Shown here in pieces: positions 12,171 through 23,300 of a DNA stretch of 64,000 nucleotides (the first letter of the stretch is position 1; each line of letters begins with the position of its first letter). Source of the DNA: Lithodes maja (taxonomy: Eukaryota; Arthropoda; Malacostraca; Decapoda; Lithodidae); NCBI GenBank assembly GCA_037953745.1, contig JBAKBP010004324.1, positions 1 to 64,000 on the forward strand, read 5' to 3'. The position numbers and the translations under genes are program-made. Below the pieces are notes generated by a model. That model saw only the letters and a program-made list of their open reading frames with translations, had not been told where the DNA came from and did no database searches.

Positions 12171-14935
12171 TTGACACCAAGATCTATACCTTCGGTACAA
12201 ATGTGAACTTCATTCGTACTGGGACGAGGATTGATTATGGTGATTTTATGGGTGGTAAGACGAGTCTCACTAATGCACTTGGCATGATGGTGGCGGAGAT
12301 GCATGATTGTGAGGCGGAGTATGTAAATGTCTTCTTGGTGACAGATGGTGGACACAACTCAACTAATATACAACCTAATACGGTCTTGGATAATCTGGTG
12401 GCACCATCTTCTCATAAAGTGGTTAATGTGTTTGTATTGGGAGTGGGCAATGGTTTTCCAACCATGTACAGCCTCCACCTGCGTTCATGCCTACACAATG
12501 GAAACTCCAATATTCCCACACTCTTCCGGGTCAAAATTAGCGCAGAAATGAACGAGACCTTGCAGAGTATGGCCGGCCACGTCTCTTCTGGTGTATCCAG
12601 TAAACTAATACTGTCCGAGGGTGGGTTCTCACTTCCCAATACTGTGACCAAGAATGCCTTTCACCTCAACGAATATGTGTATTACCCTAAAGATCCAAAC
12701 CAGGTGAAACGACAAACAATCACCATAGTCTACCGGAGTGGTCATATCTGTTTAGAAGCTAAGCTAATGAGCGTCCCTGTCCTCATGGATGTTTTTTGTC
12801 AATGGAATAGCGTTCTGATCCAAAAACATATCAATAAGGAATCGCTATCTCCTAACCCTCTGGATTTCATGGACAGATTGTTCAAGGTCACCCTCAAGTC
12901 CGTCAATGATACCTCCAAACATGCGGACTATATGTCAAAATTTCAAGAGCTGAAGGAATCAGTAGAGGAAGTGATAACGGGAACAATTGTCGATGAGTTA
13001 AGACTAGCAGAGCAAATTCTAAAAAGTACAGCTAGTGGTGGCAAGTATCAAACCAAAGTCCTGAAGTTGAAAGGTTACAATAATGTGGACTATGATAAGG
13101 ATATGACAGATTTCTGGGGGGTAGTGGAAGTTAACATGGACCATATCAAATCCATTAAAGACACAGACGATGACGTGTGTTGTCTTACCCAGAGTTCAAC
13201 CATACAAGACCTCCAGGATTCGGAGGATTTGAAGACCCTCAAGAAATTTGAGTTCCTCAAGAAGTTTACAATTTCTGGTATCGGGGTGGTTGCCCCAATG
13301 CGTGACTCTGTATCAATCAATAGCTGGTCTTTTGGTATCAGGGCTATCCTGGGTCAACCCCTCACGACTGTCAGTCAGACGGGTATGGAAGAATTTGCCA
13401 AAACAAACTCATTTTTACCTGGACATGACAAGATAGTCCAACTGAAGAATAACGATGAAAATTCTCGCTTTAACGCGGTGGTGCCCGTGTTCCCCACCGG
13501 AGTCGCCAAAATAATGGGACCAATTGTAAACACAAGGTTATACGCCATGTGCGCCACATTTGCTCTCCTCAAGAATCCACATATAGTTGATTTTAATATT
13601 CACTTTGTGGCTCTGGGTGTGCTATGGGCGCGCGTGTTACATGAGTTCCCAAATGTCCCACGCCCAGAGTATATACAGCGTTACATCCTAAACATTGACA
13701 CAACGGCAAACCTGTACATCAAACGAAAGGGTCACCAAAAGTTTTGGAGAACGCTAACAGACCAACCCTCCCAAGCCCTGATGGCTGAGAGTACAGTGAA
13801 TGGAGATATAATGAAGTGCGAATCTATGATCAAGCCCATGTTCATTCTGCACCTACAACAGCCCTCCGATCCCGCGACAATCACCCCCATTTTAAAGCTC
13901 ATGTTGCTGGAATATATTGGCCGCTGTCTGGCTCGTTACGATGGGCCCACGCCCTTCATTGACTTCTTTGTCGAGAAGCTCGCTGATGAGACTGAGAGGT
14001 TTGATTGTTGCCAAGTTTATATACAGGCACTCATGACGGGAGTATATCGGCTAGAGGATTACTACACGTTGGAGGAAGTAGAAAAGGCTGCAAAGAAGGA
14101 GGTAAAAACAGTTTGTTGGCATGGAGACATAAAACAGGATTTAGAGCCCTCCATAGAAGATACAGACATAACTGTCAACCGAAGCAAGGTATTCAATCTT
14201 CGCAACGTATCCAGTGCTGGTGATGTTTCCTTGCGCACCTTGCGCACCTTTGCTGCCGATGGTATAGTTTCACTTCAGACAGTAGAGGAGCTTTTCAGTG
14301 ATGAAAACTTGCTCATTTATATAGTGCACGCTCTGCAAAATCGCAAATCTAGTAAGAGACACTCTGAACAAATGCCAACTCATGAAGATGCTGTCAAGAT
14401 AATTAAAGACAATATTAAGTGTGAGATCTCCTCTATCTTCAGGGGAAAGGCATTACAAACGGTATTGGTAAATTCTGTGAAAAGAGGATGGTTAAAGGCT
14501 TACAGAGATGTTCACCATGGTGTTTTGGTACAACCCCTGCTCCAATCCGATATTGTGAGGAAAGCACAAGCTCTTAGAGTGAATGTGACCGAGGCAACGT
14601 TCGACCAGGTATATAAAAACTACCATGCTGATTCTAGACTAGTGCGTAATGCGTGTCAGATTCACGACTGCCCTTTCTTTCTGATCCCAAATCGTACATT
14701 CAATCAACACCTCACTGTAGCCCGTCAGATGTATACAGAATTCCCACATGCAGCGCACCAAAGTGTTTATAATGATCGCAAAATGGACAATTCTATTATG
14801 ATGTCCAACTTGGAGGAGGGTACCCATAGCCACTCTCGTAAATCCATCCCTCGAACAATCATCGCATCCCTTGAAGGCCAGTTAATCGAATTGAAGAAGA
14901 GTTACAATGCTTTAGAGCTTATAAAGCTATTGTAG
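12134..14935 (+). CDS. VWA-domain protein of viral type, 5'-truncated
   Basis: A 933-codon open frame with no internal break. The first dozen or so codons are antisense LINE sequence, so the ATG at 12134 is accidental and the native N-terminus is lost. From about residue 14 a von Willebrand A domain can be read: strand TKIYTFGTNV, MIDAS-Thr segment GGKTSLTNAL, MIDAS-Asp segment VFLVTDGG, and strand VNVFVLGVGNG. The first MIDAS motif (DxSxS) would lie upstream and is missing. The remaining ~750 residues have no domain I recognise and no membrane segment; a helical stretch runs at residues ~245-300. A poly(A) signal follows 23 bp after the stop. Part of this gene is duplicated at 17.2 kb. Virus-type origin is inferred from its length, lack of introns and the neighbouring block; the function is unknown. 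Confidence 0.65.
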   Translation: MITPITHHHFTFIDTKIYTFGTNVNFIRTGTRIDYGDFMGGKTSLTNALGMMVAEMHDCEAEYVNVFLVTDGGHNSTNIQPNTVLDNLVAPSSHKVVNVFVLGVGNGFPTMYSLHLRSCLHNGNSNIPTLFRVKISAEMNETLQSMAGHVSSGVSSKLILSEGGFSLPNTVTKNAFHLNEYVYYPKDPNQVKRQTITIVYRSGHICLEAKLMSVPVLMDVFCQWNSVLIQKHINKESLSPNPLDFMDRLFKVTLKSVNDTSKHADYMSKFQELKESVEEVITGTIVDELRLAEQILKSTASGGKYQTKVLKLKGYNNVDYDKDMTDFWGVVEVNMDHIKSIKDTDDDVCCLTQSSTIQDLQDSEDLKTLKKFEFLKKFTISGIGVVAPMRDSVSINSWSFGIRAILGQPLTTVSQTGMEEFAKTNSFLPGHDKIVQLKNNDENSRFNAVVPVFPTGVAKIMGPIVNTRLYAMCATFALLKNPHIVDFNIHFVALGVLWARVLHEFPNVPRPEYIQRYILNIDTTANLYIKRKGHQKFWRTLTDQPSQALMAESTVNGDIMKCESMIKPMFILHLQQPSDPATITPILKLMLLEYIGRCLARYDGPTPFIDFFVEKLADETERFDCCQVYIQALMTGVYRLEDYYTLEEVEKAAKKEVKTVCWHGDIKQDLEPSIEDTDITVNRSKVFNLRNVSSAGDVSLRTLRTFAADGIVSLQTVEELFSDENLLIYIVHALQNRKSSKRHSEQMPTHEDAVKIIKDNIKCEISSIFRGKALQTVLVNSVKRGWLKAYRDVHHGVLVQPLLQSDIVRKAQALRVNVTEATFDQVYKNYHADSRLVRNACQIHDCPFFLIPNRTFNQHLTVARQMYTEFPHAAHQSVYNDRKMDNSIMMSNLEEGTHSHSRKSIPRTIIASLEGQLIELKKSYNALELIKLL

Positions 14936-14950
14936 CATTGCGGTAGCGAG

Positions 14951-14968
14951 CTTTGTAAATAAAATAAA
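14951..14968 (+). terminator. Polyadenylation signals of the VWA gene
   Basis: Two overlapping AATAAA hexamers (14958-14963, 14963-14968) lie in the phrase ctttgtaaataaaataaa. The same phrase recurs in the 3'-end repeat array at 17.6-18.4 kb. Confidence 0.7.
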
Positions 14969-15081
14969 TGTTTTTATTCACAAACTTCGGAGGGAGATCA
15001 CTAGTCAGAGATTTTGATGCAGTTGGGTAAAGAAAATGGTTTCAGCGTTATGTCAATTTTGGTTTTCTCTTTTAGGCCATA

Positions 15082-15869
15082 TTATTCAAACACGAGGGGA
15101 TAGTATTCGGGAGGTAGACAAATATCGTTAATTTGGTAACCCATACAATAGTGGTTTCGGGACTTTCGGAAATGAAAGTTTGCATGGATGGATATAGTAT
15201 ATTCACTATTGTATGGTGGTAGCCAGTGTATTAGCGGCTTACCCCCACCAATATAAGATTGTGGTCGAATATAAATGTGAGTTCGACCCATTTATCGCCG
15301 ACACCGGCCACCGCCGCCGCCAACATCTTAGTGATGATAGGGTTGCAGATCTGTTCAATTTGTGTCTGCCTGCGTGTATACTCTGCCATTTCGACCACCC
15401 GATCACCTCCTTGCAACTCGCGGGTGAATTGGGCTGTGTAGCGGTACACCAACTGCTTCCAATGTGGGATATATAGGCGCTCCAATGTACGGAAAATAGA
15501 AGCCCCTCTTGAGTAGGTGTAAGAATAAAAAGGTACGAGACCCTCTATATTCAGTGGCGCTATGACCGTTTTGGGGTCAAATTTCAAAGATACGCACACC
15601 CTATTATTGAGGTAATGGAATGGGAGTATGAGGTGTGGTAGAACAAAGTATTCCACCATGGCACATTTTTTATCGAAACTATTCATCATGGCTTTATTCA
15701 TTAATAATTGTTCATATATGTGATGTTTAAACTCAAGCCAGGTGGTGGTGAGGTTAACGGTGGGCTGTTTGTGACACAGTGCACATTCATTTCGTACTTG
15801 GTGCACTTTTGTTAGCTCGTTATTTAGTTTGTTAAGATTTTCACTAATACCGCTCGCTATTGCCAACAT
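15082..15869 (-). CDS. Unidentified viral-type protein, one frameshift
   Basis: A 212-codon frame (15869 to 15231) is followed by a 69-codon frame (15291 to 15082) that continues in another phase. The likely break is at the five-base C run near 15241-15245 (G run on the coding strand). The N-terminal part holds a CxxC pair (ECALCHKQP) that could bind a metal, and the C-terminal part is rich in Tyr and His (HFRKSRNHYCMGYQ). No family is recognised. The gene is convergent with the VWA gene, the two stops being about 150 bp apart. It may also continue upstream into the 15844-16072 frame. Confidence 0.5.
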
Positions 15870-16072
15870 TATATGTCCAATTTATATAGACTGTATATTT
15901 ATTGATTTCTTTATCCAAGGCAATTAAGTAATGATTAAGGTCTTCATATAAAACTGCGCTGGTAAAGTCGAACATAAAAGATATCTGTCGTATACATATA
16001 GGCATGGGTAAGTTGTAATATTCCCATCTCAATATATATGGTGGTGCTATTATTGTACGTTATCCGGTCAAA
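15844..16072 (-). CDS. ORF fragment upstream of the 15.1-15.9 kb gene
   Basis: The frame is open from a stop at about 16073 down to the stop at 15844 and reads like protein (WEYYNLPMPICIRQ, FDFTSAVLYEDLNHYL). It has no ATG at a sensible start. It overlaps the first 26 bases of the next minus-strand frame in a different phase. It is either a separate small gene or, more likely, the N-terminal part of the same protein separated by a frameshift. Function unknown. Confidence 0.4.
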
Positions 16073-17160
16073 AATAGATGTAAAATAAATATCCAAATGA
16101 AAAACTCCAAAGGGGGGGGGTAATATTGTTTAGGTGGCCCGCATTAACATATTGGTGATATTTTGTTAATGGTATATAATATAGGGCCATGTGTAGAGAA
16201 AGGTTCCTGCCGAGTATTATCGTTGAGACTGGGCAGACGCAAATACGCTAGTTTATTCTATATATATAAAGTGGATGTGATTTCATTGGTATGGAAAAGG
16301 ATTTTTTTATCCACTGGATATATTCTCTTGATATTTAACTGATTTCTTCTTCACCTTCTACATCTTCTTCTTCTTCACCTTCTACATCTTCATAGTGTAG
16401 AACTCCCGGATATGAGTACAGTGGAGGCGGGGCTTGGTAAACAATATAAAAAGGCCGGATACATTTAGTATGATACCATTCCCATCTGAAGATGTCTACG
16501 AGAAGATTGTTTTGGTTAAGTCCCATATGAGATGATGGAAGAATATGGCTATAGGGGTCGGACACCACCACCACCACCACCACCACCACCGTCACCGTCA
16601 GTCCCCCCGAGGAGGAGAATGAAGATGAGGAGCTCTACACCTTAACTGTTAAGGTAATTTAACAATTATTGTTTCCATCAATTTATTTGTATAGTGTTGA
16701 TGGATTAATGTGATTTATTATATATATAGACTGAATTCATATACAGTGTTCTATCTTTAGGATGAACTAGAATGGACAATGTATTATTGATGTTAACCCG
16801 TGTAGGTGTCTATGTATTTTTGACCATTTTCTATACTCCCCAAAATGATTCCCTTTCTCGAGGAGACCCATATACTTCGGAATGAATCTTTTCTTGTGTT
16901 ATAGATATATCCGGGGGTGGGGGTGCAGAACAAGTCATAAAATCAAGAGAAGAACTTGCAATTTCAGTTTAGTAAATGTAGCGATTTTGACTTTATATTA
17001 TCTTTGTTTCAGTTTTAATATGTTTAGTTTTTACCATTCACCTCTTTCTTCAAAGTACGCTGGATTGAGATGTAGATGACTGAGGCACGGAGGTAATATA
17101 TTATATCTCGGCTAAATTTATATAATTTATAATTTATTATTCTTATATTACAGGGAGAGG
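16073..17160. other. Intergenic, AT-rich, microsatellites
   Basis: Contains a TTC-rich repeat (16345-16390), a run of CAC/ACC trinucleotides (16563-16590), and the small minus-strand ORF listed separately. Nothing else in 16600-17160 can be supported as a gene. Confidence 0.5.
16335..16526 (-). CDS. Small acidic-tailed ORF, 63 codons
   Basis: Starts with ATG at 16526 (MGLNQNNLL) and ends in a repeated acidic tail (DVEGEEEE, DVEGEEE). The middle is aromatic and Pro-rich (YQAPPPLYSYPG). It could be the 3' end of a viral gene whose upstream part was lost in the CAC microsatellite, or a chance frame. No homologue is recognised. Confidence 0.3.
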   Translation of the reverse strand: MGLNQNNLLVDIFRWEWYHTKCIRPFYIVYQAPPPLYSYPGVLHYEDVEGEEEEDVEGEEEIS

Positions 17161-17192
17161 GTGAGGCGATCCAACATTGTACCATCCTAAAC

Positions 17193-17640
17193 ATGCCATC
17201 AGAGATGTCCGAGGAGCAAGCCCCTGACACCACCAACGCCCGAACCTACAACATTGTCATGGCCAATTACTCAGCCAAGAATACCTTTCACCCCAACGAA
17301 TATGTGTATCACCCTAAAGATCCAAATCAGGTGAAACGACAAACAATCACCATAGGCTACCGGAGCAGTCATACCTGTTTAGAAGTTAAGCCAATGAGCG
17401 TCCCTGACCTCATGGATGTTCTTCGCCGGTCTGATCCAAAAACATATTGATCGCAAAAAGGGTGATTCTATTACGATTTCCAACTTATAGAAGGGTACCT
17501 ATAGCCGCTCTCATGAACCCATCCCTCGGAAAATCATGGCACCCCTTGAAGGCCAGTTAATTGAATAGAAGAAGTGTTTCAATTCTTTAGAGCTATACAA
17601 AGCTATTACAGCATTGTAGAAGCTTTGTAAATAGAATACT
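17193..17640 (+). pseudogene. Partial, internally deleted copy of the VWA gene
   Basis: Residues FHPNEYVYHPKDPNQVKRQ and the following ~30 residues match the VWA gene around 12660-12800. After a stop at 17448 the sequence jumps to its C-terminal end (about 14780-14935), with stops and substitutions, and then to its 3' UTR phrase ctttgtaaatagaat. About 2 kb of the parent is missing. A short novel N-terminal part (MPSEMSEEQAPDTTNA) precedes the match. Confidence 0.8.
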
Positions 17641-18420
17641 AAATTTAGACACTGGATATCTATCTCCCCCTTATGGATGGATGGATGGATGGTAGTAGGC
17701 ACCTATAACCGCTCTCAATATAATGAATCACCATGAAGAGTAGAGTTTGAATAGGGAATAAACAATAACTAGAACATAGATGTCCCTGTTGACAAAAACC
17801 AGCTTCTCTCTGTGGCAAAGAGCCAGTTGTTCCCTGTGGCAAAGAGCCAGTTGTTCCCTGTGGCAAAGAGCCAGTTGTTCCCTGTGGCAAAGAGCCAGTT
17901 GTTCCCTGTGGCAAAGAGCCAGTTGTTCCCTGTGGCAAAGAGCCAGTTGTTCCCAGAATTATGGTGATAATTCGTTATTGTAGAACTGCGCTAGCTTTGT
18001 AAATAAAACAACTAAATCTAGACGCTGGATATCCCCCTTACGGATGGTAGGTAGAACCGCTCTCAATCAATCACCACTCCCTTATGGATGGTAGAGTCTC
18101 TACTCTCAATACAAAGGTAATAATTCATCATTGTAGAACTTATACATCTATCTTTAATTCGTCATTGTAGAACTTACACATCTATCTTTAATTCGTCATT
18201 GTAGAACTTACACATCTAACTTTGTAAATAAAATACTAAATCTAGACTCCCTTATGGATGGTAGGTACTTTAGCCTCTTAATATAATTAATCACCATTAT
18301 GGCGATAATTCGTCATTACAGAACTGCAGCTAGCTTTGTAAATAAACTACTAAATCTAGTCATAGGGTGCCCTTATGGTAGTTAGCTTTGTAAATAAAAT
18401 ACCAATTTTTATCGACTTTT
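17600..18420. repeat. Array of decayed copies of the VWA-gene 3' end
   Basis: The phrase attcgtcattgtagaactgc, then agctttgtaaataaaa and ctaaatctagac, then a cttatggatggtagg block, recurs with variation at about 17600, 17970, 18120-18240, 18310 and 18375. It derives from the 3' UTR/poly(A) region of the VWA gene and contains at least five AATAAA hexamers. Confidence 0.75.
17798..17955. repeat. 24-bp tandem repeat, five perfect units plus edges
   Basis: The unit agccagttgttccctgtggc plus aaag starts at 17821 and repeats every 24 bp to 17941, with a degenerate unit before it and a partial one after. It is a multiple of three, so it gives open frames in both directions, but nothing shows that these are translated. 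Confidence 0.95.
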
Positions 18421-18496
18421 TTATTCAGATCAAAACCCTAAATTTAGTAATCACCACGACTCCAATTCGTCATTGTAGAGCCGCATTAAAAATAGG

Positions 18497-20318
18497 TTAT
18501 TGGAGTGATTTAACTAGTACATTTATAATTGTAGATTTATTTTCATTTAATGTATTCAACATTGCCTCCAATATATTTGAAGTTTCAATCATATTGCTCT
18601 TTATGAAGCTTTGTATCAATGGCACATTTTTCATTTCGTCTTGTCGACCACGTAGAGATAATATACAATTATTAATATTGTATTGTTGAGTTTCAGTATT
18701 GTTTGAAGTAAGACGAGATTCAAATTCTTTGGATAACTTTAAACGACATAGAATAATTATGTGATATTAATAAATTGTTGGTATTATTTATATATCTATC
18801 ATTTATATCCTTCAAAGTTCTATATTCTTCCATATGCATAAAATAAGGGGGGAATTTGAATAAGTGGAATTTTATACCACAGTGGTTGGCAATACTACAC
18901 AATTGAAGAGAGTGATCTCTTAGGGCAGTCTGTAATAAATTACGAATCACATCCAATGCTCCAAGCACTAGTGTGAGGCCCATACCCTGGTGGTGGTTGA
19001 CCTTTTCTAGGGTCCCCCTAGAAACTTCAACCATTAATATGAAAAGGCTGAGCGTATTGCATTTTTTTCGATAATTTTCCTTTAGTGCGGTGACGAGTTC
19101 CACGGGCGTAGATTGGTCCGTCAGATTATTTTCCGGATAGTAAAAATACTGTTTTGATATCGTCTTGTCTGGTATATTTGAATAATTGTTTATAAGATTA
19201 AGAACAAAGGAACAGTCTTTATGTTTCAGATTATTTTTCATTGAGGTTATTTCTTGTTCCTCTTGGATTAATATGTCTATACATTCTAGACAATTTTTAA
19301 ATCCCTTTTCGTGTAAATATATGAGAAAAGAAACTATACCTTTAAATTCCATATCATCTGTAAGTTCCTTTAACTTGGACTTATAAAATATGGATACATT
19401 TTTTGCCAGTAATTTTTGACTCTGATATAACACATAGTCTTGGTTTTCCAAAAATTCACAAAAATTCGGAGGGAGATCACTAGGCAGAGCTACTAGTTTT
19501 GTATTCATATAAAAAAGAGCTTCTGGTAAGAGTATTTTTCTCTCTACCCCTTTCCCATCCTTACATTCCAAATCGTCTTCTTCTGTTTCCTCTTCTTGGA
19601 CCTTTCTCTCCATAACATCTTCTGTAACGATCTCAGCCGTATCCATGGTTTCATGATTATTCACATCCTTCTTTATTGTATTCATATCTTTTATAATAAT
19701 CTCTTCATCTATTTGATTTATTTTTGGTTCTTCCTTTGCTTGGTCGTCTTCTTCTTCTTCTTCATAAACCCCTATCTCGATATGGTCTTCTTTAGGCTCC
19801 CGAGATTCATCCAATCTCATCCGTTTATGGATTCTAGGTTTAATATTTTCATTCTGTTCTTCCCCTTCAATATTTAATAATGTTTCGGGTATTATTTTTT
19901 CCAATTTAGATAAATGTAATTCAATATTGTTATTGCTAAACTTAATACTACCATATTGGTCCTCCTGTAATTGTAAAATATTAGTCTTTTCACTTGTCAC
20001 TGTTTCAATATTATTGGTATCATCTACATTTCCGGTGGTTGAATCTATATTATCAACAATATTCATATTTTCAGTTGATAATGTTGTATTCTCATTGTTT
20101 ATATCATTTACCCCTTCGGGGGTTAATTCTGGATGTTCATATTCCTCTATATAAACTTGCCCGTCATCGTCTTCTAAATCATCATGACGTTCGGCAGATC
20201 CGATGGAACTATCAGCTTCCGATAAAAAATCTTTAATATGAGTTTCATGTTCAACTTCTGAACCTATTCCTTCATCTTCACTGGAAGATCCATCATGGTA
20301 AAAGTTAAAATTACTCAT
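18497..20318 (-). CDS. Large acidic viral-type protein, frameshift near the 3' end
   Basis: A 532-codon frame from ATG 20318 ends at 18720. The coding pattern continues in another phase to a stop at 18497 (SKEFESRLTS ... MLNTLNENKSTI), giving about 600 residues in all; the switch lies near 18765. Residues 1-250 are highly acidic and low-complexity (SSSEDEGIGSE, EEEEEDDQAKEE, QEEETEEDD), with an HKRMRLDE basic patch. The C-terminal half looks globular and mostly helical, with no recognised motif. The acidic N-terminus resembles those of viral regulatory or scaffold proteins, but this is composition only. It lies 19 bp downstream of the helicase gene on the same strand. Confidence 0.6.
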
Positions 20319-20337
20319 ATTACTTAATTTTCATAAT

Positions 20338-23034
20338 TTATGAAATATCTTTACATTTATGGTTGGGGTTGTGAATGGCATAACTATACATATAATTTGT
20401 TGTTGGTTTAGTTGATTTGAGTAACCTAATAATAATATGTCCTTGTATAATTAAATTAAAATATAAAAATATATCAGAGAAATTATTAAATACATGTGAA
20501 TTCGTTTTATTCAATCTTATAACAATGGAACCATATTTTTTGTATTCGGGGGTAAGCATTTTTACTAATATATTATAGTCTTTTCCTCCTACCGTATTTA
20601 AAACCAGTCCATACATAATTAAATGTTTCCTAGTAAAATATATTTCATCAATGTTAGAATTACTCAACATCCAATGGAAGGTAGCTGTATATAACTCATG
20701 AATTACCGATTGAATTTTATTTGAAGCCAACATTACTCTATTAAGAATCTTATTGTTTTGTTTATCATTAAATTCACTCCAACCCTTGACATTGATTAAA
20801 TTCCATATTTGTTGTGCCCAATAGACATAGGGACTCGAGGTAGTAGCCTCCCTAATTAAAGCAGAAACAATGTCGGGTCTATGGTGATAAATATAGGTTA
20901 TAAACCGTTGAAACTTGGGATCTTCTTTATAGCCATATATGCCTGCTCCAGAAAAGGCTAAAATACAAAGTATTATCAATCTGAAAATATTTTCTTGCTT
21001 GACAAAATCTATATCGCTACATATTTGCCACTCATCCAGAAACTTGCAATGGCTTTCCTCTTGAAAACGATTACCCAATGTTCCAGATTTTAAATTTCCA
21101 ATTTTTTTCTTGAGGGTGGTGAGATAACGATCATCAGAGTAATTGCCAGCTATGGTGGGAATAATAAAATTGGGCTGTGTTACTTGATTGGTCCTATTTG
21201 ATCGACCAATTTGTTGGCAGAATGTGGAGGCGTTATAGCTGGGGTCCACAAAAAAATGATATCTTCTACCGGAAGATTTATTTTCAATACTGTCGTGGAG
21301 ATTTATACCAGTTGCACCTTTACCACTTATAATAATGGCTTTAATGGACGTATCATTATTAAATAAATATATGGCCTTTTCAGAGTTTGATACATTATTA
21401 GTTATGAAGTAACAACCCGGATTATTCTTGTCGCGATATCTCATCAGTTTACGACTAGTGACTTCTAAGCATGTTTTGATTCCCATCTCATTTTGTATAG
21501 AGTCCAGGAAGGCGGGTGGTGATAACCTTAAGAGATGTATTGATGGTGGTTTAGGAATGGAGAGTGTAATTTTATCCAATGGTGGTGACGATGACGACGA
21601 TGGAGAGTAATTAATTAGGTATTTGTAGAGACAAAGCTTACTCGTAATAGTATACATTTGTATTATCTGTTCGGAAGTAGCATTGGGAAATATTAAACTC
21701 GATACATCTGCTGAAGCCCCCCTATTAAGAGAGCTATCTTCTGTTATTTCTGTTGTGAAAATAAACTTGCTTTTATCGTCATGTTGTTGTAGTTTTTTTA
21801 CCATTTCCTTGATACCCAAATATTTTATATTTAACAATAAATTTTTGTTCATATAAACGAGTCTGGCATTGAAATTGGACCATTCTTTTTTTATTTGGGT
21901 TGCATAAAAATCAATACTATGCCGTGTATAGTTTTTGAAGACCAGTGTCTGTAAGGTGGATTTGGGTAGAGGACCCCCCATAAATGATAAAAGATAATTT
22001 ATATATTGTACAATATTATTCAAAATTAATTCATAATATTGGGGGGTTCGTATTCTTTTCATATCAAAATGTATACCCCTCATACTAATATTTCGTGTAA
22101 GATACATTCCATGATAGTATAATATTTTTGAGGATAGTTTCTAAAAATAATATCCCGTTACCTTTATGGTATCGATTATAGAGTTCATCGTAGTTAGGTA
22201 GACACTGTTTAATTAAGAAATCGACCACATGCAAATCCTCCGGTTTAGTAAAGGGAGTAGCACTTAAAAATATTAAGAATGATTCTTTTATATAATTGGA
22301 AATAAAATAATTACATGAGTCGGCACTGTTAAATTTAGGGTTACAACAATTAGAATCTAGACTGGATGATCTACTCCTTTGTCTTTGATTTCTTATTATA
22401 TGAAATTCATCAACTATAATAGACTCTAATTTTATACCCTCGGTCTTAATCCAACTAAGAATTTTGGGTAATTTTCTATGAATTATATGATAGGTAGTTA
22501 AATATATCTTGATTGGTTTACTATTTGATTCAGAGGCGTTGTTCATCTCGCTATCCAATTCTACCACCGTTAACATGGCATTGAAAACCTTAGAATTACA
22601 TATATTTAATTCATATTTAATATCGTTAAATACATTTTTGTTGGCAGTTATCCATAAAAAGTTTGTTGTTGATACCTTATTAATAGTGGCAAATTGATAG
22701 ATATAGGAGGCCACTATACGGCTTTTACCCATTCCGGTGCCAAATGCACAAATAAATCCCCCCCTAACATTTTCATTGTACCTTATTGCATTGCAATTGT
22801 GCATCAAAAGAGTGGTGGCTGCTTGAATCTTGGAAATTTGACAATATACGGGTAATGATTTAAACTTGCCCCCATGTATGATTGACCGTTTAATACCCAC
22901 AATATTTATTTGAGAAGAATCCTCGGTGGCACATATAATTATGTCTGGGGTATTTATGATTCAGGCTCTGTTGAAATTGGTCACTAGGAATACTTTTAAC
23001 TCGGTCAAATTCGTCACCCGCCGTGTTAGGATTA
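20338..23034 (-). CDS. Strawberry-notch-type superfamily 2 helicase, broken and 5'-truncated
   Basis: Two long frames belong to one protein. The first (22900 to 22085) carries the Walker A GTGMGKS (residues 54-60), the DEFH box (164-167) and SAT (213-215). The second (22107 to 20338) opens with the RGIHFDMK region, then motif V (GKGATGINL, about 263) and motif VI (QQIGRSNRTNQ, about 298). This order, and the GRSNRTNQV signature, match SBNO-family helicases of eukaryotes and large DNA viruses. Breaks: a frameshift near 22095, and another near 22950 (C4 run) upstream of which the frame still reads as protein (GDEFDRVKSIPSDQF) back to about 23034. There the sequence changes to the integrase-unit flank, so the N-terminus is lost. 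Predicted role: ATP-dependent nucleic-acid remodelling in viral transcription or replication. Confidence 0.8.
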
Positions 23035-23300
23035 TTTATAATTTATAATATCTTTATTGGCATATGTATTTGTGCCAATACAGTTCAACCGGAATACTAC
23101 TATTGTCCATATTAAATAAAAACACTATTTATCTTTAGGAAATATAATCAGGAATGTTTCGGTTACATTTTATTGACTCGTGAATCGAGTCTCGAATTAT
23201 CTCACGAGACAAAGCCGACCCAATGAGGTTCTTGATGATATTTGATGAAATTAGTTATCCGAGGGTTGTCTGAGAGTGAGGGTCATTTGGTCCTGCAAAT
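23035..23300 (+). promoter_or_regulatory. Conserved 5' flank of the integrase unit
   Basis: This stretch (begins tttataatatctttattggc, later gagtctcgaattatctc) is shared with the region upstream of the decayed unit at 37022-37380, and its latter part with those at 45.8, 48.4 and 50.6 kb. It marks the 5' boundary of the duplicated unit and should hold its promoter. No TATA box stands out. The ATG context is caaatATGGCGGAC. Confidence 0.5.

Noticed and set aside
17660..17983. ORFs over the 24-bp tandem repeat on both strands
   Set aside because: Open only because the unit is a multiple of three; no flanking coding sequence.
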